Origin: an uncultured Saprospiraceae bacterium | Lineage (GTDB): Bacteria > Bacteroidota > Bacteroidia > Chitinophagales > Saprospiraceae | NCBI GenBank assembly: GCA_937872385.1 | Contig: CALMSO010000005.1 | Location: 1 to 64,000 of the forward strand | DNA: 64,000 nt | Direction of reading: 5' to 3' | Shown here: piece by piece, positions 34,996-44,129 of the stretch | Layout of the letters: every line of letters starts with the position of its first letter | How positions within the stretch are numbered: the first letter of the stretch is position 1 | Program-made: the position numbers and the translations under genes | Notes under the pieces: generated by a model | The model's database searches: none | Told to the model about the DNA's origin: nothing | What the model saw: only the letters and a program-made list of their open reading frames with translations

Positions 34996-35997
34996 ATGAA
35001 AAAATACATACTACTTTTATTTACTGCTTTTACATTATTTAGTTGCGAATATTTACTTTTAGAAGACGATCCTGCCAACGATCCGGTAGCTAATTTTGAT
35101 GCCCTTTGGCAAAATATAGACGAAGGTTATTCATTCTTTGAATTTAAGCAAATCAACTGGGACAGTATGTATAACATTCATCGTCCCAAAGTAAATAACA
35201 ATACCCGCACGCTGGAGTTGTTCGACATCATGTCGGATATGCTTTTTACCCTCCGCGACGGGCACGTCAACCTCAGCGCCGGCTTCAATCGCTCGCGCAA
35301 CTGGGAATGGTTTCTCGGATTTCCGCCCAATTTTGACAAAAACATCATCGAGCGCAACTACTGGCAGGCCCAAGAATGGTACACCGGCCCTTTTGTACAC
35401 ACGGTGATTGACAGCACCATTGGCTACGTGCGCTACGCCAGCTTTGGCAACCGTTTCAGCGAAAGCCAGTTGGACTTCCTCATTGCCCGTTTCCAGAATG
35501 CAAAAGGCATCATCCTCGACCTGCGCGACAACGGCGGCGGTTTTGGCAATCTCGTGCCCCTGCTGGCTTCGCGCTTCGCCGATGAGCGCCGCCTCGCTTA
35601 CACCTTTGTGGTGAAAAACGGCCCCGGTCACAATGACTTCACCGACCCCGTAGAGGTATATGTGGAGCCGGAGGGCGAGCGCCAGTTTACCAAGCCCGTC
35701 ATCATTCTCACCAACCGGATGTGCTACAGTGCCACCACGTTCTTTGTAGCCGTGATGAAAAACTTTCCCCACGTGCGCGTCATTGGCGACTGGACGGGCG
35801 GTGGCGGCGGCACTCCTGCCAGCAAAGAACTGCCCAACGGCTGGATCGTACGCTACTCTGCTACTCAAACCTTTCTGCCCGATGGCTTCAACATTGAAGA
35901 CGGCATACCACCTGACATCCGCGTGGATATGCGCGAGGCTGATCGCCTCCAAGGCAAGGACACCATCTTAGAGCGCGCCATCGCCACGCTACGCTGA
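34996..35997 (+). CDS. S41 family peptidase, lipoprotein
   Basis: 333 residues. Lipoprotein signal peptide (YILLLFTAFTLFSC). An N-terminal helical segment (ANFDALWQNIDEGYSFF) leads to the tail-specific protease fold: GIILDLRDNGGG, then NRMCYSATTFF with the catalytic Ser of the S41 family, and the GGGGGTPASKELPNG stretch. There is no separate PDZ domain of full length visible. It is probably an envelope C-terminal-processing-type protease. The ATG at 34996 directly precedes the signal peptide; the open frame extends to 34942. Confidence 0.87.
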   Translation: MKKYILLLFTAFTLFSCEYLLLEDDPANDPVANFDALWQNIDEGYSFFEFKQINWDSMYNIHRPKVNNNTRTLELFDIMSDMLFTLRDGHVNLSAGFNRSRNWEWFLGFPPNFDKNIIERNYWQAQEWYTGPFVHTVIDSTIGYVRYASFGNRFSESQLDFLIARFQNAKGIILDLRDNGGGFGNLVPLLASRFADERRLAYTFVVKNGPGHNDFTDPVEVYVEPEGERQFTKPVIILTNRMCYSATTFFVAVMKNFPHVRVIGDWTGGGGGTPASKELPNGWIVRYSATQTFLPDGFNIEDGIPPDIRVDMREADRLQGKDTILERAIATLR

Positions 35998-36057
35998 GCA
36001 GGCTATGGAAATGTAATAGGGATTTCGATAAAATACAGGGTGTATTTTTTCAAGTAA

Positions 36058-36198
36058 GTGGCATCAGTACCATACATTTTATCCGCGCGCCATTTATTAA
36101 TAGTATTCAGCCTTGCCGGAGAAATCGCAAACAAAGAAATCCTTAAAGAAATGGAAGCAGAGATAGAGCAGCTAACAGAAGTACGATACTACTTGTGA
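36058..36198 (+). pseudogene. Possible gene remnant, 46 codons
   Basis: A short open frame without ATG at its start reads IVFSLAGEIANKEILKEME and then EIEQLTEVRYYL before a stop, a helix-forming, protein-like sequence. No family recognised and no promoter seen. It could be the C-terminal scrap of a degraded gene in the gap between the S41 peptidase and YfcE genes, or chance. Confidence 0.2.
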
Positions 36199-36245
36199 CT
36201 TATTACAGCTATCATTCTCATAATCAAACATTTGTATAACGAACA

Positions 36246-36752
36246 TCATCGTATCTCGCCTCGTTTGCCGAGTTCTATTACTTCTACATCGCGGATGGCG
36301 CCAGCATCAAGGGTGAAGCGGACGATGGTTTTCATCTGATGGAAGCCTTCATTGCCACAGGCTCCAGGATTGATATGCAGGAGCTTTAGTGATTGGTCGG
36401 GCATGATTTTCAAAATATGCGAATGCCCGCAAATGTAAAGCTGGGGCGGGTTTTGCTGAAGCAGGTGCCGCACGCGCGTAGCGTAGCGCCCGGGGTAGCC
36501 GCCGATGTGGGTGATGAATACGTCCACCGCTTCGCAGGTGAAGCGCAAATCGAGCGGATAACGCTGCCGGAGCACGGCACCGTCTATGTTGCCATGCACA
36601 GCACGCAGGGGTTTGAGCGCGGCTAATTGGTTGGCTACATCCACATTGCCAATATCTCCGGCGTGCCAGATTTCGTCGCATTCCGCAAAATGCGTTAGAA
36701 TGCTCGCTTCAAGATGACCGTGAGTATCGGAGAGTAACCCAATTTTTTTCAT
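36246..36752 (-). CDS. YfcE/MJ0936-family metallophosphodiesterase
   Basis: 168 residues, standard length. Motifs: SDTHGH (8-13), WHAGDIGN (30-37), VHGNID (53-58), CGHSHI (about 108-113). These supply the two-metal site of small phosphodiesterases related to YfcE. The physiological substrate is unknown. It is the last gene of a three-gene leftward operon; the oxidoreductase gene ends 12 bp upstream. Confidence 0.9.
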   Translation of the reverse strand: MKKIGLLSDTHGHLEASILTHFAECDEIWHAGDIGNVDVANQLAALKPLRAVHGNIDGAVLRQRYPLDLRFTCEAVDVFITHIGGYPGRYATRVRHLLQQNPPQLYICGHSHILKIMPDQSLKLLHINPGACGNEGFHQMKTIVRFTLDAGAIRDVEVIELGKRGEIR

Positions 36753-36764
36753 AGCAAAGGCGGC

Positions 36765-37730
36765 TCAGGCTATTTTCAGGACGATTTTACCAAACTGCTT
36801 ATTATCCGCCATTTTGGCGAAAGCCTGTTGCCCCTCGGCGAGCGGATACACGCTGTCCACTATTGGTATAATCTGTTGTTTATTAACAAATTGTATCATT
36901 TGAGCAAATTCTTCGTCGGTGGCCATCGTGCTGCCCATAATGGAAATCTGTTTCCAGAAAATAATCTGTGGGCTTACTTCAGGAATTTTGCCCAAAGTGC
37001 CGCCATAAATGACTACCCGTGCGCCGGGTTTGCAAAGCTTGAGCAAGGGCGTGAAACCCGCACCACCCGCGCTGTCGAGTATCACGTCGAAGCTGTCGGC
37101 GAGCGTGGCTAATTGCTTGGGCCAGTCCTCTTCGTGATAATTGGCGCCACCAGTCACTCCAAGGGCTTTTGCTTGCTCGATTTTTGCAGATGAGCCAGAT
37201 GTGACATAAACCTCGGCACCCGCCGCTAAAGCAAATTGTATGGCAAAAAGGGCTACGCCGCCACCGGCTCCAGTGATGAGCACGCGCTCGCCGCTCCCCA
37301 GGCGGCCTTTAGTGAAGAGCGCCCGATAGGCGGTCATACCCGCTAAGGGTAGCGCAGCGGCTTGCTCCCAGGTGAGGTGGGAGGGTTTGTTGGTAAGTTG
37401 TGACTCGGCTACGAGCACATATTCGGCGAAAGTGCCGTTTTTCGGTAGTCCGAGGATGTTGTACTCGTAGGATTGATAATTGGGGTTGCTGCCCCAATTG
37501 ATATTCGGATTGATAATTACTTCGCGGCCGTTGGCTACACCTGCGCCGTCGGAACCAAGTATAAGCGGCAACTTAATGCCAGGATACAAACCCTGGGTAA
37601 TGAAATAATCGCGCCGATTGAGGGCTGCGGCTTTGAGTTGTACCAATACTTCGCCCGCTGCGGGCTGCGGGTCGGGTACAGTTTTATATTGTACAGGTTG
37701 GTGTTTGGCTTCCAATACTAATGCTTGCAT
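36765..37730 (-). CDS. Zinc-type medium-chain dehydrogenase/quinone oxidoreductase
   Basis: 321 residues of the MDR superfamily. A GroES-like N-terminal domain (PAAGEVLVQLKAAALNRRDYF; LGSDGAGVV-like LILGSDGAG) is followed by the Rossmann motif ITGAGGGVALFAIQFA (about 150-165) and a LDSAGGAGF strand. No structural-zinc cysteine cluster is evident, as in quinone oxidoreductase-type members. NADPH-dependent reduction of quinones or enones is likely. Middle gene of a leftward operon. Confidence 0.9.
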   Translation of the reverse strand: MQALVLEAKHQPVQYKTVPDPQPAAGEVLVQLKAAALNRRDYFITQGLYPGIKLPLILGSDGAGVANGREVIINPNINWGSNPNYQSYEYNILGLPKNGTFAEYVLVAESQLTNKPSHLTWEQAAALPLAGMTAYRALFTKGRLGSGERVLITGAGGGVALFAIQFALAAGAEVYVTSGSSAKIEQAKALGVTGGANYHEEDWPKQLATLADSFDVILDSAGGAGFTPLLKLCKPGARVVIYGGTLGKIPEVSPQIIFWKQISIMGSTMATDEEFAQMIQFVNKQQIIPIVDSVYPLAEGQQAFAKMADNKQFGKIVLKIA

Positions 37731-37773
37731 AGGCTATGAAAGTTTGCGTATGTCTAAAATAGGTTGTCCGGTC

Positions 37774-38868
37774 TCAGAGGCGAGAGGCTTTTAATCCGGC
37801 GTTTTCGAGCATAACCACTTCGGTGATGTTTTCCATATTTAATACGCCAATCAGTTCCCCGTTTTCCATCACCGGACAAATGGTGGCACCAGCGCGCAGC
37901 ATTTGCTCGTAGGCTTCCTGTAGCGCCATGTGGGGCGAAAGGGTGATGAATTCCTTGTTGGCAATGCGACCAATGGCGGCTTCCTGCCCCTGTTCGCGCA
38001 AACCCTGGATGATTTCGTTGCGGGTAATGACACCCACAATGGCGTTGTCTAATTCTACCAGAAACTCCTTTTCTTGCCCATTGAGCAAAATGGTTATCGC
38101 CTTTTCAAGGTTCTCAAAAGCATGTAGGGTTGTAAATTGCCGCATCAGGGCGTCGCGTACTTGATATTTGGCTAAAGCCGAGCGCGTGGTTTCAAAATTG
38201 GCTTCTGCTCCCGCACCTAAGAAGATAAACAAGCCGATGAAAATCCACCAGAAATTATAGAAAAAGCCAAGAAATACAAAGATAATGGCCAATAGCTGCC
38301 CGATTTTGGCGGCTACCTCAGTGGCTTTGCCTCGGTCGTATCGCATGGCTAATAGTGCGCGCAGCACCCGCCCGCCGTCCATCGGGAAAGCCGGTATCAT
38401 ATTGAAAACTGCCAAAATAATATTGACAATAAACACATTGAACAAGAAGTTCCTGCCGGTAATCTCGCCAGTGAATTCTTCTATATTCGGAAAACTGTTG
38501 GTAATTTGAAAATACGCCAATAAAATGATGGCAATAACTACATTGACCGCCGGGCCCGCCAGCGCCACCCATAGCTCCTGAATGGGTTTGTCGGGCATTT
38601 TTTCCAAATTTGCTACTCCACCAATAGGCAAAAGGGTAATGTTTTTGGTAGTAATGCCGTAACGACGCGCCGTGAGCGCATGGCCATATTCGTGCAGAAT
38701 AACGCATCCGAACAGGACAAGTATGAATACCACTCCCATCAGGCTCTGCGCTAAGGTTTGGCCCGCGCCGAGGTTGCTAAGCAATATCCAGCCCAGCAAG
38801 ATGAGGAATGTCCAGTGCATATACACATCAATGCCCCAGATGCGGGCAATTTTGAAAGACCAATTCAT
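37774..38868 (-). CDS. Site-2-protease family protein with CBS domains
   Basis: 364 residues. Several membrane helices surround the M50 zinc site: HEYGHA (about 60-65) and NMIPAFPMDGGRVLRAL (about 157-173) with the conserved Asp. A pair of CBS domains occupies about residues 235-355 (MRQFTTLHAFENLEKA; GVITRNEIIQGL; LIGVLNMENI). This is the CBS-bearing S2P subgroup, an intramembrane metalloprotease whose CBS part probably senses adenine nucleotides. First gene of a leftward operon; 43 bp separate it from the next gene. Confidence 0.92.
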   Translation of the reverse strand: MNWSFKIARIWGIDVYMHWTFLILLGWILLSNLGAGQTLAQSLMGVVFILVLFGCVILHEYGHALTARRYGITTKNITLLPIGGVANLEKMPDKPIQELWVALAGPAVNVVIAIILLAYFQITNSFPNIEEFTGEITGRNFLFNVFIVNIILAVFNMIPAFPMDGGRVLRALLAMRYDRGKATEVAAKIGQLLAIIFVFLGFFYNFWWIFIGLFIFLGAGAEANFETTRSALAKYQVRDALMRQFTTLHAFENLEKAITILLNGQEKEFLVELDNAIVGVITRNEIIQGLREQGQEAAIGRIANKEFITLSPHMALQEAYEQMLRAGATICPVMENGELIGVLNMENITEVVMLENAGLKASRL

Positions 38869-39226
38869 ATAGTTGACAAATTAATAAAGTTGATTGGGGT
38901 GTAGCGCTTTGGGTGTGGGCGTGCAGGTAAAAATACAGTTTTTATTGAACGGGGCAGCAGATTTTTACCAATAGCGGGCCTGACTTTTGTCATTTTTTTC
39001 ATATTTCAGTTTATTCTTTTTACAAGCTGGGCAATAAATTGTTTTTCAAAGCCGATTTATTTATGTAATTTTACCGCCATAAAAATCTTGCTACCTAGAA
39101 CCATTCCCATGGAACTTTTCAGCCCCGGATACTGTTACAGAAAATTGATTTACAGTTGATCACGTACTTGCTATTGGTTGAGCTAACCTTGTTTTCGAAC
39201 GCATAAATTTTACCGTCATCAAAGTC
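38869..39226. other. Divergent gap with a short direct duplication
   Basis: Between two divergent gene starts. ATTTTACCGCCATAAAAATC (from 39067) and ATTTTACCGTCATCAAAGTC (from 39207) are near-identical 23-bp segments 140 bp apart, each followed by TTG. The second ends at the TTG start of the DUF1624 gene, so the segment may be a duplicated translation start or regulatory site. No gene is visible. Confidence 0.4.
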
Positions 39227-40411
39227 TTGTCCACCACACAAAAACCGCGCATTGTTTTTATTGATGCCATCCGTGCCTACGCCATTCTGATGATGTTGCA
39301 AGGGCATTTCATTGATACCCTATTAGCACCGGAGTATAGAGATTACAGCCTTTCGCTGTATGCCTTTTGGGCTTTTTTCCGGGGTATGACGGCACCGATT
39401 TTCTTCTTTTCGTCGGGTCTGGTATTTATGTACCTGCTGCTGAAAGACGAGCGGCCGCTCCCCGAAAACGTGCGCGTGCGCAAGGGCATCCGGCGGGGTA
39501 TCATGCTCATTGGGCTGGGGTACTTGCTCAAGTGGTCACTGTTCAATTTGATTCAATTCAAAGCGAAACCCTATTATTTCACCGTTGATGTATTGCACTG
39601 CATCGGTTTTTCCATCTTAGCGCTCATAGGCATCTATGCCTTGCACCGGCTGCTGCAGTTTTCGCTGCGCACCATATTGGGCGTACTGGCCATTCTCATT
39701 TTCACCATTGATCCATTGGTAAAAGCCTACGACTGGTCGGCGATAATGCATCCTTATTTAGCCAATTATTTCAGCAAAGCCAATGGCTCCACCTTCGTGC
39801 TGCTGCCTTGGTTGGGGTATGCTTTCTTTGGCGCGGTAGTAGGCACCTGGCTGCATCGCAGTCCGCGCATGGCGTTTGCACAGTGGTTCCCCTGGGCACT
39901 AATGACCATCGGCTGGATACTGCATCTCTATTCTACCCACTGGATGCGGGCTTTGTACGAACTGACCGACTGGTACGTGTTTCAAGAGTTGGTGCGCAAT
40001 AATTATTTACTCATTCGACTGGGGCATGTGCTTATTGCAGTAGCCGTCGTTGTTTGGATTACGCGCTGGTGGAAAAATATGCCGCCCTTAGTCACCAAAA
40101 TTGGTAGCGAAACACTCACCATTTATGCCGTGCACTACATTGTGCTGTACGGTACTTGGTTCAATCTGGGGCTGGCTACTTTCTGGAAAAGGCAATTAGA
40201 GCCGCTGCCCGTGGCATTGGGCGCACTGCTCTTTGTCGTCAGCTTCATTGTACTCATTGCTTATATCGAGCCGATTCGGGAAATGATTTACAAAAAAATA
40301 CCGGCGCTGGCTTATTATACCTTCCGGGTAGTGCGCGTGAAAACCATCCGTTTTTACCTGCGCGTGCGGCGGCCAGTGCGCAAGATATTGCTATCCGAAG
40401 CCACAGAATAA
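39227..40411 (+). CDS. DUF1624/heparan-alpha-glucosaminide acetyltransferase-like membrane protein
   Basis: 394 residues with about ten membrane helices. The start RIVFIDAIRAYAILMMLQGHF has the Arg/His pattern of the DUF1624 and acyltransferase-3-like families, which move acetyl groups across the membrane; the conserved His in QGH is the likely acetyl acceptor. FFRGMTAPIFFFSSGL and TIYAVHYIVLYG are further family-like helices. Substrate unknown. The start is a TTG at 39227, since no ATG lies before the conserved first helix. Confidence 0.82.
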   Translation: MSTTQKPRIVFIDAIRAYAILMMLQGHFIDTLLAPEYRDYSLSLYAFWAFFRGMTAPIFFFSSGLVFMYLLLKDERPLPENVRVRKGIRRGIMLIGLGYLLKWSLFNLIQFKAKPYYFTVDVLHCIGFSILALIGIYALHRLLQFSLRTILGVLAILIFTIDPLVKAYDWSAIMHPYLANYFSKANGSTFVLLPWLGYAFFGAVVGTWLHRSPRMAFAQWFPWALMTIGWILHLYSTHWMRALYELTDWYVFQELVRNNYLLIRLGHVLIAVAVVVWITRWWKNMPPLVTKIGSETLTIYAVHYIVLYGTWFNLGLATFWKRQLEPLPVALGALLFVVSFIVLIAYIEPIREMIYKKIPALAYYTFRVVRVKTIRFYLRVRRPVRKILLSEATE

Positions 40412-40428
40412 ACATTGCTGCTTGCCGC

Positions 40429-40464
40429 AAAAAAATCCATCCGTTTGTACAGATGGATTTTTTT
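40429..40464 (+). terminator. Strong terminator after the DUF1624 gene
   Basis: A perfect 13-bp stem, AAAAAAATCCATC (40429-40441) with GATGGATTTTTTT (40452-40464), 10-nt loop, followed by more T. It lies 18 bp past the stop codon. The A/T arms mean it could also work on the other strand. Confidence 0.9.
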
Positions 40465-40595
40465 ATTTTTGACAATAGGCAATGAAAAAAACGGTGTCCG
40501 TTTTGTCTAATTATCGTGTTTTTCGCTATTGGGCATACAAAAAGTGGGTAATAAGCATTTTAATAAAATTTGGTTTGTTAATGCAATATAATTAT

Positions 40596-40697
40596 CCGAG
40601 CATCATTATTTTCAATCTAAAAATGCATAAACAACTGATTACCAAAGACAAAATCATTCCAATTGACATAACACATAACAACGTCCCATTATTTAAT
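40596..40697 (+). repeat. Dispersed intergenic repeat, copy D (short)
   Basis: The head CCGAGCATCATTATTTTCAA starts near 40597, followed by GCATAAACAACTGATTA (40624-40640); the tail ATAACAACGTCCCATTATTT ends near 40695. The middle is about 35 nt and not expanded. It sits just before the amidohydrolase start at 40714. Confidence 0.55.
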
Positions 40698-40713
40698 ATC
40701 AAACACTACATCC

Positions 40714-42306
40714 ATGAAACGCATTTACCTTGTATTTACCTTGCTCCTCAGCTTTATCGCCCTACAAGCCCAAGAAAAAGCCCCCGATCGCCAACCCGGT
40801 GAAGGCGACGGGCCCCACCCGCAGCTCATCATTCGCGGTGTCACGCTTATTAATGGCAACGGCGCGCCGCCCATTGGCCCAGTGGATATTGTTGTAGAAA
40901 AAAACATCATCACGCGTGTACAAAACGTAGGCTACCCGGGCGTGGAGATCAATGCCGAGCGACGCCCCCAGCTTAAAACAGGCGGCAAAGAACTCGACTG
41001 CACAGGGATGTACCTCATGCCGGGCTTCGTGGATATGCACGGGCACATCGGCGGGCGCGCACAAGGTGCTGACGCAGAATACGTTTTCAAGCTCTGGCTG
41101 GGGCATGGTATCACCACTATCCGCGACCCTTCGGCAGGCAATGGATTGGAATGGGTGCTCGACCAGAAAAAACGCAGCGCCAATAACGAAATCGTAGCCC
41201 CACGCATTCTCGCTTACACTTCCTTTGGGCAGGGCAGCTACGACCGCATCAGCACCCCCGAAGAAGCCCGCGCTTGGGTACGTCAAAACGCTAAAAACGG
41301 CGCCGACGGCATCAAGTTTTTTGGTGCCAACCCCGACATTATGGCCGCTGCCCTTGATGAAAACAAAAAACTCGGACTGCGCTCTGCCTGCCACCACGCC
41401 CAAATGGATGTAGCTCGCTGGAATGTAGTCAATTCCGCCCGCGCCGGCCTTACGTCTATGGAGCACTGGTATGGACTGCCCGAAGCACTTTTTACCAATC
41501 AAACCGTACAAAATTATCCATTAGATTATAATTATCAAAACGAACAAAACCGCTTTGAGGAAGCTGGCAAGCTCTGGAAACAAGCCGCCCCACCCTACTC
41601 CGACCACTGGAACAAGGTCATGGACGAACTCATTGCCCTCGATTTTACTATTGATCCTACCTTCAATATCTATGAAGCCAACCGCGACCTCATGCGCGCC
41701 CGCCGCGCCGAGTGGCACGAAGAATATACCCTGCCTTCGCTCTGGCGTTTTTATGCGCCCAGCCGCATTTCGCATGGCTCTTACTGGCACAACTGGGGCA
41801 CCGAGCAGGAGGTACAATGGAAAGAAAATTATAAACTCTGGATGACCTTTATTAATGAATATAAAAACCGGGGCGGCCGCGTCACTGCTGGCTCTGATTC
41901 GGGTTTTATTTACCAATTATATGGCTTTGCTTACATCCGGGAGTTAGAGCTGCTGCGCGAGGCGGGCTTTCATCCCTTGGAAGTGATTCGCTCGGCTACG
42001 CTCAATGGCGCGCAGGCGCTCGGCATGGAAGATAAAATCGGCACGGTGGAAGTCGGTAAAATGGCTGATTTTGTCATTGTAGAAGAAAATCCGCTGCAAA
42101 ATCTTGGCGTACTTTATGGCACAGGCGCTATTCGACTAAATGAAGAGAATGAAGTGGTGCGCGTCGGCGGTGTAAAATACACGGTAAAAGATGGCGTGGT
42201 GTATGATGCCAAACAACTACTCGAAGATGTAAAGCAAATGGTGCGCCAATCCAAGCAAAAGGAAGATTTCGAAATCACGCAGCCCGGCCTGAAAATCAAA
42301 CCCTGA
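40714..42306 (+). CDS. Secreted amidohydrolase family protein
   Basis: 530 residues with a signal peptide (YLVFTLLLSFIALQAQ). The amidohydrolase metal site appears as GFVDMHGHIGG (about 107-117), SACHHAQMD (about 223-231, metal His) and TAGSDSGF (about 390-397, metal Asp). The C-terminal MADFVIVEENPLQN strand closes the small beta domain. Substrate unknown; exported relatives in Bacteroidota often resemble imidazolonepropionase or dipeptidase-like enzymes. The AraC-type regulator gene follows within 6 bp. Confidence 0.88.
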   Translation: MKRIYLVFTLLLSFIALQAQEKAPDRQPGEGDGPHPQLIIRGVTLINGNGAPPIGPVDIVVEKNIITRVQNVGYPGVEINAERRPQLKTGGKELDCTGMYLMPGFVDMHGHIGGRAQGADAEYVFKLWLGHGITTIRDPSAGNGLEWVLDQKKRSANNEIVAPRILAYTSFGQGSYDRISTPEEARAWVRQNAKNGADGIKFFGANPDIMAAALDENKKLGLRSACHHAQMDVARWNVVNSARAGLTSMEHWYGLPEALFTNQTVQNYPLDYNYQNEQNRFEEAGKLWKQAAPPYSDHWNKVMDELIALDFTIDPTFNIYEANRDLMRARRAEWHEEYTLPSLWRFYAPSRISHGSYWHNWGTEQEVQWKENYKLWMTFINEYKNRGGRVTAGSDSGFIYQLYGFAYIRELELLREAGFHPLEVIRSATLNGAQALGMEDKIGTVEVGKMADFVIVEENPLQNLGVLYGTGAIRLNEENEVVRVGGVKYTVKDGVVYDAKQLLEDVKQMVRQSKQKEDFEITQPGLKIKP

Positions 42307-42312
42307 GTGCCC

Positions 42313-43176
42313 ATGAAAGCGCTGTCTTTTCGGGTGCCCAAAACGAAAGAGGCTTCTTTTCGGGTACAAATAGACGAGGAGCCTTACTTTTACGACCGGC
42401 TGCATTATCATCCGGAATGGCAAATTACATTCATTCAGCGCGGGCGCGGCACCTTGTTTGTCGGCGGTGGCATCAGCCGTTTTCAGGAGGGCGATGTGCT
42501 GGCCATCGGCTCCAATGTGCCGCATTTACTAAAAAGTGATTCGGTTTATTATACTCCCGATAGCCCCCGCGTGGCGGCGGTTTCTTTGTTTTTTGAAGCA
42601 CATTCCTTCGGGCAAGGTTTTTTTGAACTGCCGGAGCTGCAACCCATCCGTGAATGGCTGGCACTGACGGCCCGAGGTATTCGGGTTTTGGGAGAAACCC
42701 GCACCCAACTCCAAGATTTAATTAGTAATACGGCGGCCCAGACTGGTTTTCAAAGCCTTAAAAACCTGCTGGATACACTTTATGTTTTTGCAAAATGTAA
42801 AGAATATGAGTTGCTTGCTCATGCCAGCTTTACCGAAGCGCAGCGCGAGGTGGACGGTGAGCGACTAAATAACGTGCTGCAATTTTCACTAAATAACTAT
42901 CAGCAACATATCACGCTGGAAGATGCCGCCGCCGTAGCCAACCTCAGTGTACCAGCTTTTTGTCGCTATTTTAAAATGCACACCCGCAAATCGTATCTCC
43001 GGTTTTTGCATGAATTACGCATTAGTGCAGCTTGTAAACTATTAGCAGAGCAAAAAGTAAATATTTCACAGATTTGTTATGAAGTAGGATTCAATAATCT
43101 ATCCAATTTCAATCGCCATTTTAAAAAAATAACGGGATTTACACCATCGGAGTATCAAAAGAAGATGGGTAGCTAA
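42313..43176 (+). CDS. AraC family transcriptional regulator
   Basis: 287 residues. The N-terminal cupin (about 15-100) shows YHPEWQITFIQRGRGTLFVGG and FQEGDVLAIGSNVPHL. The C-terminal double helix-turn-helix (about 180-285) includes LEDAAAVANLSVPAFCRYFK and ISQICYEVGFNNLSNFNRHF, ending TPSEYQKK. Ligand unknown; small-molecule or sugar sensing is typical. It begins 6 bp after the amidohydrolase gene, so it may respond to that enzyme's product. ATG at 42313 chosen over a GTG at 42307. Confidence 0.92.
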   Translation: MKALSFRVPKTKEASFRVQIDEEPYFYDRLHYHPEWQITFIQRGRGTLFVGGGISRFQEGDVLAIGSNVPHLLKSDSVYYTPDSPRVAAVSLFFEAHSFGQGFFELPELQPIREWLALTARGIRVLGETRTQLQDLISNTAAQTGFQSLKNLLDTLYVFAKCKEYELLAHASFTEAQREVDGERLNNVLQFSLNNYQQHITLEDAAAVANLSVPAFCRYFKMHTRKSYLRFLHELRISAACKLLAEQKVNISQICYEVGFNNLSNFNRHFKKITGFTPSEYQKKMGS

Positions 43177-43336
43177 AAAAATCACGCACCACCCTATTCA
43201 GCACTGCCATTTAGCACTAAATAGCCTAAAAATTCAAAAGCAATCGTATTTTTTTTGATATTTGTAGTCTGTCACATCATTCACTATTGACCATTTATAA
43301 CGGGCAGACTGTATTCGACAAAAAACGTACCAGAGC

Positions 43337-44032
43337 ATGATTGCGAGTTATAATAGCGAAGACAAGGCATTTATTGCAGTGGATTGTATCATATTTGGGT
43401 TTGACCTTGATGAAGAAGAGCTACAATTGCTGCTCATCAAGCGAGATTTTGAGCCAAAAAAAGGGTTCTGGTCACTGATGGGCGGCTTCTTGAAAAAAGA
43501 CGAAACCCTCGACCAGGCTGCCACCAGGGTATTGCATCACCTCACGGGCCTGCATAATGTGTATATGGAGCAGCTTAGCGTTTTTAGCCAAGTGGACCGC
43601 GACCCCGCCGACCGCACCGTGTCCGTGGCTTATTATGCACTGATTAACATTGCCAATCATGATACCGAATTGATACAGCGATACGGTGCGCGCTGGTTTA
43701 ATCTGTCGCAACTGCCTGATTTGATTTTCGACCATAATGATATGGTGCGGCAGGCTATTAAAAGATTGCAATATAAAACCTCGGTACAACCCATTGGCTT
43801 TGAGCTGCTGCCCAATAAATTTACGATGCGCCATTTGCAAAAACTCTACGAAGCCATCCTGCGAGAAGACCTCGACAAGCGCAATTTTACTAAGAAAATC
43901 AATGCTTTAGATATTTTAGTAAAATTGAATGAAAAAGATATGGAATCCTCCAAAAAAGGGTCTTTTTTATATAAATTTGATCAGAAAAAATATTTACAAA
44001 AAGTATCCGACGGTTTTGTTTTTAAATTATAA
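43337..44032 (+). CDS. araR: AraR/NrtR-type Nudix-fold transcriptional regulator
   Basis: 231 residues. Residues about 10-150 form a Nudix fold (AVDCIIFGFDLDEEELQLLL, WSLMGGFLKKDETLDQA), but the Nudix box is degenerate: the expected REUxEE reads RVLHHLTG, so the hydrolase acids are lost. Residues about 160-231 form a winged helix-turn-helix (FTMRHLQKLYEAILREDL, KRNFTKKINALDILVKL), as in NrtR and the Bacteroides arabinose repressor AraR. Next to an arabinose locus, AraR is the likely identity: a repressor released by L-arabinose. Convergent with the beta-L-arabinofuranosidase genes. A near-consensus -7 box GATATTTG lies at about 43257-43264. Confidence 0.85.
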   Translation: MIASYNSEDKAFIAVDCIIFGFDLDEEELQLLLIKRDFEPKKGFWSLMGGFLKKDETLDQAATRVLHHLTGLHNVYMEQLSVFSQVDRDPADRTVSVAYYALINIANHDTELIQRYGARWFNLSQLPDLIFDHNDMVRQAIKRLQYKTSVQPIGFELLPNKFTMRHLQKLYEAILREDLDKRNFTKKINALDILVKLNEKDMESSKKGSFLYKFDQKKYLQKVSDGFVFKL

Positions 44033-44064
44033 AAAAAAGACACGCACGGTAAAAGCGCGTGTCT
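44030..44064 (-). terminator. Terminator ending the arabinofuranosidase genes
   Basis: AGACACGC (44038-44045) pairs perfectly with GCGTGTCT (44057-44064); on the minus strand the stem is followed by eight T (44030-44037). It lies between the convergent regulator and beta-L-arabinofuranosidase genes and ends the leftward arabinose transcript. Confidence 0.85.
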
Positions 44065-44129
44065 ATCGGGTATTGCTAACCAAACCTTGTTTTGTTAATT
44101 ATAATAAAAACCCGAGAACTCAGCCTGAA

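Noticed and set aside
35131..35952. A 273-codon open frame opposite the S41 peptidase gene
   Set aside because: Long only because the GC-rich peptidase codons avoid stops on the other strand; the sense frame has signal peptide and catalytic motifs.
40762..41511. A 249-codon open frame opposite the amidohydrolase gene
   Set aside because: No domain; the opposite strand encodes a full amidohydrolase with metal-site motifs.
43266..43310. AGTCTG/CAGACT inverted repeat upstream of the Nudix regulator as an autoregulatory site
   Set aside because: 6-bp arms separated by 33 bp, unlike the compact palindromes of Nudix-type regulators.
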